DNA from: Euperipatoides rowelli
Taxonomy: Eukaryota > Onychophora > Udeonychophora > Euonychophora > Peripatopsidae
DNA: 16,756 bases
NCBI GenBank assembly: GCA_003024985.2
Contig: PXIH01S0013252.1
Direction: 5' to 3' (one strand)
The position numbers and the translations under genes are program-made. This document shows positions 1 through 10,700 of the stretch, piece by piece. Each line of letters begins with the position of its first letter. Positions within the stretch are counted from its first letter, which is position 1. Under the pieces are notes generated by a model. The model was not told the origin of the DNA. It searched no databases and saw only the letters and a list, made by a program, of their open reading frames with translations.

Positions 1-1631
1 GCTAAGTTATTACTTAGATATAAAGGTATTATTACAATTTCTCTTATCTATATATGGACTAAACAAATTAAAATTTTAATTTTGTTAACAATTTACTAAA
101 ATTTGTATGCATTTAAAAAAAGAAATCTCCTAAAAGGTGTGACTTACAAGAAATAAATGATTTCTTCTCACTCATCACTACAGATTACTATTAAAAAAAA
201 TCCATTGACAAATTTGAACTCATGTATATGTTTGGTAAATTGAATGGATAATTAAAAATCCTATTATTTTTGGTCACATTTAATTTTATTACTTTTTAGC
301 TATTAGCATTTACAAGGAAATATTCATATACAAGTTTCTTTTGCTTATCCTAAAATGATTTTCACTTATTATCTCTGCAAAATGGCCAAAGAATAATTTG
401 ATAAACATGTATAATATATATGTTAGAGATAATATAATTGATAACAAATAGGAATAAAATTAGAAATAAATGTTGAAGATATTGAAGTATAACTAGATCT
501 TCACTGATATAATGAGTTCTTTAAAGGCAGGTTTTGATATCAGTTTCCTCACCATTTCCAAGTTATTACATATTAATTTTTTCTTTATCTAATGTTTTCA
601 AGGATTTTGCCATACATGGAATTATTTATAAGTTTTACAAAACCCTTTTCAAACTTATGAATAATTCCATATACTGTATATGAATAATTCCATAGATTTG
701 TAGGCATGGTGATTGTGAAAATTAGTTGGATATCTATATCATTTGTTTATAATCATTTTTAGTGTGAAATTCACTTTCAGCCTCTTTAATTTAAATTATG
801 ATTTCTTGGAGAATGACTGACTCAGCAGACCATATTCCTCTTAACACACGGCTTTGCATCACTCTCATACTTCACTAAACGAGCATGAGATGCCGACATG
901 AAATACGCAGTTTATTGTCAGGCTTTCTTTTCCTCAGTCTAATATATTTTTCCCCTTTTCTTGAGCTTTTGAAAGCATGCTAAGAGAAGGGAAAACACAA
1001 TAACTCAAACAGTTCTTGTTATGATTGCCAAAATAACTTTTATGTCTGTGATCTATATTTCAAAGTTTTTTTTGCTCACCTGCTTACAGGATTTGTATGA
1101 AGTTTGTTATTGAAATGATCTGATTTTCTTCTGAGTGAAAAGTTTTCTTTAGAGAGAAAAACCCTTGCAATTAACTACTCTCCATTTGTCTTGAAAGCAT
1201 CGGCTTAAACTGTTTACTTACCAGTAATCCAAATAAACTCGTACGGTATTATGTCATATTCAGATCGAGCCATGATTGACAACTGTTATGCTATTAGTAT
1301 GAAATTAAATACTAGTGATGGGGCAAATTTATTCAATTTACATGGATCTGCATAATTTTCTTTCTTAATAATATATTATAAAGTGTGAATCGGAGAGTTG
1401 TCACGTTTATAGCTGGCATGATCTTATCTTTTATTCATACATTGACAATATCTTATGTGTAATATTATTATAAAGCATCAGCACAAAATCGTTTTCCATT
1501 CTTAACTATCTAAGATTTTAATTCTTATAAGAAAAATTTATTTACTGCAAAGATAAGAAAGGAAAACCATAAAATATTAATCCATTAGTGAATGACCATT
1601 AAGAAAGCTAGGGCATTTTCCATGTGTTCAG
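1..1631. other. Intronic or upstream non-coding DNA
   Basis: AT-rich, with stops in all frames and no recognisable exon. A strong-looking acceptor occurs near 1072-1089 (TTTGCTCACCTGCTTACAG), but each frame after it reaches a stop within 3 to 11 codons and no donor fits. The segment contains one foldback at 618-668. No promoter or CpG island was seen, so it is probably intron of the same gene. Confidence 0.5.
618..668. repeat. Short inverted repeat (18-bp arms)
   Basis: GGAATTATTTATAAGTTT at 618-635 pairs with AAACTTATGAATAATTCC at 651-668, with 17 of 18 positions complementary and a 15-nt spacer. The right-arm word ATGAATAATTCCATA at 656-670 recurs at 680-694, so there is also a tandem direct repeat. 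This may be a remnant of a small foldback element or a local duplication. Confidence 0.7.
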
Positions 1632-1712
1632 CTTGTCTTTTGCTTAAAACGGGAGTATGATAATTTTCACTTTTTATTGAATGAAGTGATTGTCTTTCAG
1701 ACTAATAGTCAG
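1632..1712 (+). CDS. Candidate exon: PH1 strands beta2-beta3
   Basis: This is an open 81-nt segment of 27 codons between an acceptor (CATGTGTTCAG, ending 1631) and a good donor (CAG|GTAAAT). It is phase 0 at both ends, so it joins the next exon cleanly. The peptide includes FHFLLNEVIVFQTNSQ. Joined to NEVPKDIIDCED of the next exon, this has the hydrophobic strand, turn, strand, polar loop pattern of PH beta2-beta3. The frame stays open about 14 codons further upstream, so the acceptor is uncertain. A shorter alternative uses the pyrimidine-rich acceptor TGTCTTTCAG at 1691-1700, giving a 12-nt microexon (TNSQ). Upstream exons with PH strand beta1 were not found in bases 1-1631. Confidence 0.5.
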
Positions 1713-4700
1713 GTAAATTCTTGAACTTTGTTTCCATATTAAATGGTTCATAATAAATTTGACTACCTACTGTATTGAAATTCTTTACTGAGAGCAAAAA
1801 AAATAAAATTCTACACCTTTAATAACATAAGTTGCTATAATAATTTAACATAAATTAATACGGTAATATATCATTTATTCCAAGTTCTGTTGTATCAAGT
1901 AGCTTATCTTTGAAGTGTCAAAAATATGAATTAATCCAAACAATAAAATTTATTAAATGATTAAATTAAATGGTTTAGATGAATACATCTAGTTGAACAG
2001 TATTTAGCTGATGTATTTATTAAAAAATCTTTTTTGATTTCTGTAGAATGAAGTTCCTAAAGATATTATTGATTGTGAAGATATGAAAGGAATAGTAAAA
2101 TTCAAGTCAAGAAAATTGAAGTAAGTACACAATATACTCACAAACAACCAATTTGGAGCTATAGGCCTACTGTAATTTAAAATAAACTTTTCATTTAACA
2201 GGCCTATTATACTAGTTTTAAGCTGCTATCCAATTATTGCTAAACTTTAATCCTGAAATGAGGTTTATTGTAGACATCTTTTGTTATAAAAGTTAGCAGT
2301 AAAATAATTTATTTCAGTCATTTTATTATTATTTTGAAATATTTGAAGTGAAGAGCAGTTATAAATTAATTTATTCTTTACTATTTTTTGTTTATGTAAG
2401 TTTTATGGCTTAATTTGTAATCTGGTTGGTGGGTTCTTAACTTGTATAGGGTAGTGTAGTGGTGATGGAGGTAAACCTATTTTGTTATCATGTTGATAAG
2501 AGGCGGACTCATCGGTCTAGCCTGAGGCGGTGCTGGTTTAGGTTCCTCAATGGCTCCAATTGTCTAGCGGTTGAGTATCTCTTTAGTCATATTATATTTT
2601 TTTATATTTCACAAGTCAGCCCAGCATAAATTAAGCTTTCAAGAAATAAAGGAAATATACTATATACTTGTTCTTTCCAATTTGTTTTACAACTTCATAA
2701 TTATTCTTCATAGCCTAGTATGTTTTAGCAAAATCAGGAAAAAAAAATGACCAATAATACACAAACATAGACCAAATTAATACAAGGTAGTAAAAGACAA
2801 GGTCTAAGAAACTTAAAACCAATAGAGGTAGAGTCACTTCTCAAATTGAATATATTTAAAATAAGGCTGATACAGCCAACTATTCTGACCTTTTACCAGT
2901 TATGGCAAAAGAAACAATGCAAACTTCCTAAATGGAAAGGGATGTTAGCTATATAAGTTAATGTGAGGACTTTTCAGCTGATGACTCAGAGGACCCTGTC
3001 CCAAACATGAAAGAAATAGACATTTTACAGACTACGGACGTGTTAAATCTCAAGTCCAAATCGGTATGGACTAGCCCTATCTAATCTTACAATCTTCTCC
3101 CCTCTACTCTTTTTCCATATCCCAACTCTCCACCTCCCTCTCTTCTCTCCTCTCTCTCTCTCTCCCTCCCATAATTTTAGATTAACCTCCTTAAATATTC
3201 ATCTAATACGACCCTAAAACCCATATAGCTTTTTTTTTAACCAAATCACTGGATAGATTATTCTAGATCACCAAACTTCTTTGAAATATTGATTTCAAAA
3301 ATATAGAATCAAAATATATTATTTAACTATAATTAAAGGTAAAAAAAGTAAAAATCTCTTTTAAAATTCTTCAATAACAAGATGTTTTACCTAATACACT
3401 CTTCATTATGCTTTTTAACTTTTTTTTCCACAGTTAGGCTATAGTCTATGAATATTACCTTATTTACATAAANTGTTGACACCTTCCTTACAAACTCAGA
3501 CATTCATGTATACAACACAAGAAACAAGAATAATCTTTATACTATTTCCCACAGCTCATTAGTTTATATGAGAAAATTTTTAATTATACTGCATCAAATT
3601 ATTGTACATCAGTTTAACCTAACATATAAAAGAAATACCTGCACTATCAAGGTTCAAACATAAATTAAAAACAATATTACCGACCTTGCTTTTATAGCCA
3701 ATAACCTTCTATCATTTACCAAGTACTCGTCCTTAAAGTGTACCGAAAATAAATAAAGTTCATTCCTTTTTCTAGTCTTGCTGGAGCAAACAACCTAAAA
3801 GGCTTCTCCTTTATTCCTAAAGCTACCTCATACTAAGCACAGACTGTAGTGAAGACAACTTCAAACCAAGATCTTGATTGAAACATTCAATGCAGGAATG
3901 GATCAATACTTATTTATTTATTACGTTCAGCAAAGTCTTCACCTCAAGGGTGTTGTTTATAGACCTCTTGTCTATAAAAATTACTCACTTTAATCTTTAC
4001 AACAAGAGATCTTCCATTTGATCAAACACTATAAAGGAAGTCAAATACTTTAAGCCACATGCAACTGCCAGCTAATTAATAAGCACAGTTAACTTCCACA
4101 CACAACAATAGCTACCAACAAGCATCCAGCAAGATAAAGGAAAACCATAAGCATTATGCCCATTCCAAACTGTTGATTTTGCCTCAAGTTTCAAATTAAG
4201 GGCTAGTATTAGAGATACTAGCTGAACCTTACTACTAAAACCAGGCCAACTTTGCAAGTCTTATTTAAATCTTCGGTTAGGTTACCTCTCATTATCAAGG
4301 ATTTTGTTTTATATACAGTATATAAATATATTTGATTGCGATAAAACTTTCATATAGTTAAAATACACTAACTCATAGTGTTAACATATATCTTTATATG
4401 TATAATTCATGATTGAGTTTTATGATAGTCTTAATAAGAATAAATCTTTTTAAATTAAATCATTTGTCTTAATTTGATCACACTCACTATTTTATATTTA
4501 TTGACTAAATAAAATAAGCTGGGAAGTGGGTAACCATTCTGAAATACAAACTCAATTTATCTTTTGTGGAATCAGAGGTCACGTACTAGGTAAGCCCTGA
4601 TTTTTAAAGTTACAGGGCACTCAAACAATAGTCAAAATATCATAAATATTGTTATTTTATTTAAACTGTCCACCCACCAACTTAACTAAAAAAAGGCCCA

Positions 4701-7700
4701 TGTTCAAACCCCTTACAAATACAAATCTCAAGTGGTGACAAAATGAGAATACATACAGAGACAGTTCTTATTATGACAATCTTATGGCATCTTTTTGTAA
4801 AACTAAACAATGGAGCCAGGGAGTATATGCCAAAAAAACCATCCCCGAAAAAGTACAAAAAGTGACATTGTTCAAAATATTGGATACCCCTGCTGAGAAT
4901 TTCACAAAAAAAAATTAATAAACTAAAATTCTCAGTTTTAGTTTAGTTTAACTATTTAAAAATAAATTATTAGTCTAAATTAAAGGAGAAATTTATTTTA
5001 GCTATTTACACTTCTTTCTATCATTACGGTACATTCTATTTTTGATAAAAAAGATTAGATCATGAAAAAACAAATTACCGTAATTAAATGTACACTGTGT
5101 TGGTAGAAAAATAGTGTGCTAAAATTGATGAAATAAAAGCTGCTAATATACAAGAATGCTATATTCAAAAGTAAATAAATATTTCTAAAGCCGTGTATCC
5201 ACCAAAGCAACTTGTGTCGTCGACTTGGTCGCCGACAAATGTTGATGAAAAAGTTTCAGAAAATTCGAAAAGTCGCCGACTTTTCGAGTCGGGAAATGAA
5301 GTCGCCGACAAAAGTTTCAGTTTCGCTCATGAAGCGGTACATCAATAGAAATCATGTCGTCGACAATGTTTCAAATTTTGTTTCAAACACGTCTCCACAG
5401 GAAATGATGGCTGCCATAATCATCTCATCTTCCTCATTCCACATATTGAAGTCGGAGGTCAACTAAATATGTTTCGCTATTTTTAAAGTTTAGAAACATT
5501 GTTATTTGGTGGAGACAGTGGAAAGATTCTCGACTTTTATCGACAATGTTTACAAAACCTTCAACAAAAGTTGACAACTTTGTTGACAACAAATGTTGCT
5601 TTGGTGGATACACGGCTTAATATACTGTATATTTTTAAAACTTTAATTTTATTTTCAGCCTTTTTTATATAACTTATTTTAAATATTTATTTTATAGTCA
5701 CAAGAACTGTTTTGAACTAATCACCGTTAAGGATAAAGGACGATATTATTTGTTTGCTTCTGATGATGCAAATGAATACAATAAATGGATAACAGCCCTG
5801 ACTCAGGTATAATTAATAAATTATTTGTTAAAATTTCCATTGTATGTGTATTGCAAATGGGCATGGTGGATATTATGTTTATTTTTTTGCGTGAGTGGAA
5901 TAAATCTTGGTTTATTCTACTCCTACATAACATAGCATGAGTTATGTTTAGTTTTGACTAGTTAAAATTAATTCTTCCAGTAGCCAGTAGAGAATTTTAG
6001 TTTCAACAAGTTCTGATTAGTTATAGGATAAAGACTAAATGTACATATGGCAGCAAAAATCTTGTGCACCAAAATCTTGACAACATAAATCATGCCTTTG
6101 TTTCACATTGTAACTTTCAAACTAGCCCTGTATAATCTTCATTGATTCACTTAATTGAGTGAGGGTTCAGGGCTGGTTTGAAGGTTAGATTGTAAAAATT
6201 CATTTTAGGAAATTGTTTAATACAAACTATTCAGCTATTTGAAAGTATAATAAAGGCTGCATGGGGTTGTAACATATTTTTAGACTTCAAATTTAAGTAA
6301 ACTAGGCTAAATAAAGGCATTTAATAATAATCTTATATTCAACCCTAAACATTTTTGATTTAATAATTTATTTTTATACAGTTGAATTTTTTGTAATTAA
6401 CAGTGTTGGGTCTATTCCTAATTTTTGCTGATTCAGGTTCTCTAATTTTGATTTCCAATTCTGATTGCACTAATGGTTAAAAAAAAAAAGTTTCAAATCA
6501 TTATCTAGCATATATAAAGGAACAAAATTACAAATTAGCTACAGTACACTACCTATTCCAAAATAAATTAGTATAGCTCAGAAACTTATCTTAAAAATAA
6601 TAGAAAAGCATTGTAAGATGAAAGCTAATTACAGACTGGCATAATAGGCTGTCTTCTTGTAAAATGTATTTAAAGGGCTTCTCCTTTAAAGGTCAAATGT
6701 AACGGATTTTTTTAATTTTTTTCTATTATTGATTTGTAAAGATTTTTACTAAAAAAAAATTTCCAACAGAAAAAGAAANAATTAAAAAAATCCGTTACAT
6801 TTGACCTTTAACACATTTAAAATTTTTAGAAACAAAGTATCAAGCAATTTGAATATGATACTTTATCAAAAATTATAATAAAAAAACTGATTGTAAGTAA
6901 TTTATAATACACAATTTTCAGTTGTATAAGTAAATAGTAAAAAGAAAAAGAGAACCCATTTCTTTCATTGCTCTGTTTTCCCATTTTACACGTCTTTTTC
7001 CTTTACTTTTCATTCTATTCTTACATTTAATCTACTCATTGAAAATTAAAATACAATAAATGATGAAAAAGAAGGAGGAAGCACATCATATTCTGTGTAA
7101 AATGTATTAGCTCTTGAAGCCGGAGAAACTATAAGTACAAACATTACAAGCACAAAAAGATCAAGCTCTCTTATTGTATATCCAAGAAGCTATTTCTTTA
7201 AAAAAAAAAGCTGATTGCGGCTCTTAAATTAATTTGTATAATTTAGCTTTTCAAACTTTAGTTTAGTTGTTATTCTAGGAATATTAATGCACATGTAATT
7301 AAGGGGACAGTATTTATTTTATTTTAATTTCAACATTTCATTAAAAAAAACCGCTTTTACTTGTTATTTCCAAATAAAAGGGCATCCTGTTTTTTTTATC
7401 ATTCCTAAGAAATCGAAGTAGGCTTTTGTATGTCCAAGTAAAGGCTTCCCCTCCCCTAAAGTTTCATGATGATAAAGTTAGAAAAATGAAAATGATAAAT
7501 TACTAAAGCAGTTTATTAAAATATTTATATAAAGTCCTAAAAGTAGCAAATAATGCTGTGGTTGTATTTTGTTTAATTGTAAATAAATTAATTTGTGATT
7601 ACAATAAGTTGGATCTATGGGCCTGATTTTATTTAATTTTTATAAATTTTTAAAATCATTTATGCAGATTTTATGCTTTAAAATGTGGATATTAAGATAG

Positions 7701-10700
7701 ATTGGGAATCAAAGATCAGCTTTTAAAGTGTTTGATTATATCAATTCCAATTCTATCCCAAGAATTGTAGAATCAATGAATTGGGAAATTAAATCGACAT
7801 ATCATTATTAATTATGAAAACCCATAATGCTTGACCTTTGATATTTTGTTATGGTAAAGTTGTGATGTGCAAGATTTTGATCATGACATTTTGACGATAA
7901 GCATAAGATTTGTAGATTTTAAAAAGATACTTTTTAGTAAATTTCTTAAAAATTAGATATCATTAAATCTTTATTTGAATTAAATTTTATTTTATTAACT
8001 ATTTAACTATAATAAAATTGTTAGCATTAGATGTTTAACAATTCAGCATCTATTAACACAAGATTTGTTCTCAAGTTCTTGTGTATATATTTTTAACAGA
8101 ATTTTTGTCCACCTGCGATTGTCAACCAAGTTGAGGTAATTTTCAAATTACACAATTTCTTTTCTTTTTTCTTCTTTTATAATTTGCATAAAAATATGAC
8201 AATAGATTACCTTTTTTTTAACAGTTCCATAATTTTGATGTCTGCGGCTATTTATATATTAGAAATGGATCTGGAGGAGTAAGTGCATACTAAAATCTTC
8301 TTTTTTTTTTTAATATTTAGAACATTAGTTTATAATTTATTAATATGTAATATACTTATATACTGTGCATTGTCAACAGTAGGGCTGGGCATTATCAGAC
8401 TTTTGACATCATGATACTGTATGTAAATTATAATTTTTTTAATATATATTTTCTGGAGGTACAGTATATGTCATCCACTTTATTTTCATATGTTTATCAT
8501 TAATGTTACTGATTTGTCTAACTAAAATATTGTATAAAAATGCTGAGAATATACCCTTAAGATCTAAGAAAAACAATTACCTGTATGGCTTTATAAGTCT
8601 TATATTGTGCAGTTTAATTTTTTTAACCGGAACCTTGTTTTTAAACAAAAAACATTTTTACTGTCTTTATTAATTTTTTTTTCTGTTTTTTTTTTTAATA
8701 TCTAAAGCCTTGGAAAATATATTGGTTAATATTAAAAGGAAAAATGTTGAAGATTTTTCATGAGGTAGGTTACCAATTAAATAATATTTTTGTAAATAAC
8801 TATAGGTACGGTAAATGATTAAGTATATACTGTACGTCAATTGTTTTATTAATAAATTGCCTATCGTGGCAGAGTTAAGCTAAACAGGTTTACACACTTC
8901 ACTGACATAAACATGTATTTATGTCAGTGAAGTGTGACAGTGCATCAATTTAACTATGTATTAAAATATGAATTTTTGTAATCCTTAACTTAGCTAGGTA
9001 AAATTTAATAATTTCCATTTTTATTATTGACAAGACTGTTTTCTTCAAAATTGAGAACAATAGTGGGATCTATAGTTGCAATTGAGAATATTCTACTTAA
9101 CTATGGATGCTATTAAACAAAAGAAGACATATAGCTTAATGGCTATTAAAAGTTAATATTAAATAGGTTCTTATGAATACAAATTTCAAAAACAGAGAGA
9201 AGAGATATGGGGTTTATTTTGATTTATTCTAAGAAAAATTATAACTAAATTCTATTATCCACTGTGGAAGGAAGAAAAGAAGGTGAAAAATAAAATAATA
9301 CGGTAATAGATATTAAGTTATGTGTTGTAATACTCGTAATACTAGTGGGATGAAGAGTATCTGGGTTACCGATATAACAAGATTAATGATATATCAACAC
9401 TATCATATAAAGTTGTATAATTCATGTAATGGGTAGAACTAGTTAGTAATGTATGAGATACCTGATTAAACAATGCTCAATGATTCTGGCACTTCTCACA
9501 ACCCTTAGTATTAAATCTAGGCTGAGAATGGAAGTTCATACAACTGAACAATACTGTTACGGTAATTATAATTAATTTGCTATTCATCAACCACCAAATA
9601 AACAAAATTTTATTTTTATTGTTTATTTAACTGTTGAATAGTACCCTCAATATAAATACTATAAATTAAGGGAGGATTAAAATGGTTTCTTTAAGCAGCA
9701 ATTTGGCTGAATTTATTTTATAAAATAACCAGTTTTCTTTATGTTTAGGAATCGGTGCTAATCCTTCAAGGAGGGTTATCCACTTTTTGTTATGTATGGC
9801 CTACATTTTGATGAAAAGATATAAAATGATTCAAGAAAGCTAAGAGTCCTGAAATATGGTTTATTCTCACCAAATTTAATTTAGTGAAATAATTTTGCAT
9901 AGATTGATTGTTCATACTATATATTCAAATGATTTCAAAGATATACTGTACAGGAAGTGCTAGATTGATCGTAATTGTAATGGCTATTAATATATAGTTG
10001 GTATGTCAGTGATTAAGCTAAGCAAAAAATATAATTACCGTAGCCATTTGGATAATTATAGTAGACAAATTTTAGCAAAAATATCATGTTTATATCTAAA
10101 TAAATTTTAATACTGAAATTTTCATTATTAAAGAGATATATAAATAACATTTTGGCTGATTAGGCTGAGCCAAAAATGAGCAAAATCTTAGATTTATTAG
10201 CATTTGGCTAAAATGCTAGTGGCAGCTTAAACATTGGAATGTTCTAATGGCATACTAAATAAAATAATGGTTGGCTTAGTGAAGTTTTTAGCTGTCGAAG
10301 AGATAGTGAGAATCCAGGCATGAAATTAGTTAGCATTCAAGTTGCTAATCAGCAATTAGAATCAGAGTGCTTCTTGTTAGAACAGCGGTAAGATCAGAAA
10401 CATAAGTTGGCAAACTGTACGGTTGGGAGTGGGCAGGAAACAACTGCAGCACTTGAAGTTGACATGCTGAGTGATAAGACGTTGGCGTTTGGTTGATAAG
10501 ATCTGGAACAAAGTCTTTTATACCATTTCAGGATGTACATTGGATTTAGGATTCTCCAATAGACTTGCTTGCTTTTAATTCATTAGGATTACTAGCTTTA
10601 ATCCTATGGAGATTGACTCCCCTCATCCTGATATCTTTTGTTTCCACTATGGCCCATATGTCCTATCAAGGAAAGATCTGGTTAGTTTTTTTTTTTTGTT

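Larger units (their letters stand above)
2121..5188 (+). other. Large intron, part before the Harbinger-like insertion
   Basis: The intron starts with the consensus donor GTAAGT. It holds a GC-richer tRNA-like patch (2452-2578), a pyrimidine tract (3134-3170) and a C-over-G skewed segment (about 2800-4260). A minus-strand open frame of 61 codons ends the skewed segment, but it has no recognisable domain and I treat it as chance. Confidence 0.6.
5186..5620. mobile_element. PIF/Harbinger-like non-autonomous element
   Basis: The element occupies 5189-5617 (429 bp) and is bounded by TAA duplications at 5186-5188 and 5618-5620. Its terminal inverted repeats are perfect over 23 bp: 5189-5211 and 5595-5617, beginning AGCCGTGTATCCACCAAAGC. 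A 3-bp TWA target duplication is the hallmark of PIF/Harbinger transposons, and the short length with no intact transposase marks it as non-autonomous. The interior carries repeated GTCGYCGAC palindromes and a possible transposase N-terminal remnant on the minus strand. It is GC- and CpG-richer than the surrounding intron. The perfect termini suggest recent insertion or continuing mobilisation in trans. Confidence 0.88.
5807..8099 (+). other. Intron (2.3 kb) between PH1 and linker exons
   Basis: The intron runs from donor GTATAA to acceptor TTAACAG. It contains the 6112-6186 hairpin and the 6686-6811 foldback element. I looked for a FYVE-type CxxC / RRHHCR zinc finger, because some tandem-PH RhoGEFs have one here, and saw none. 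The 68-codon minus-strand frame at 5727-5933 overlaps the PH exon antisense and is a shadow. Confidence 0.6.

Noticed and set aside
1090-1130. Strong-looking acceptor CACCTGCTTACAG
   Set aside because: All three frames stop within 3 to 11 codons and no donor of fitting phase follows.
4072-4257. 61-codon open frame on the minus strand
   Set aside because: No domain, no splice or promoter context; it lies in the C/A-skewed intron block and is short enough to occur by chance.
4689-4712. B-box-like GTTCAAACCCC
   Set aside because: No A box or cloverleaf at the proper distance on this strand, so it is not a tRNA gene.
5212-5466. 84-codon plus-strand frame inside the Harbinger-like element
   Set aside because: It starts inside the element just after the terminal repeat and is largely translation of the GTCGYCGAC words. 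The minus-strand frame opposite is the more plausible coding remnant.
5727-5933. 68-codon minus-strand frame
   Set aside because: It is antisense to the well-supported PH exon at 5698-5806 and has no recognisable features.
9750-9812. Exon-like stretch after TTTATGTTTAG
   Set aside because: It gives about 20 codons then a stop, and inserting it would break PH2 between strand beta3 and the following loop.
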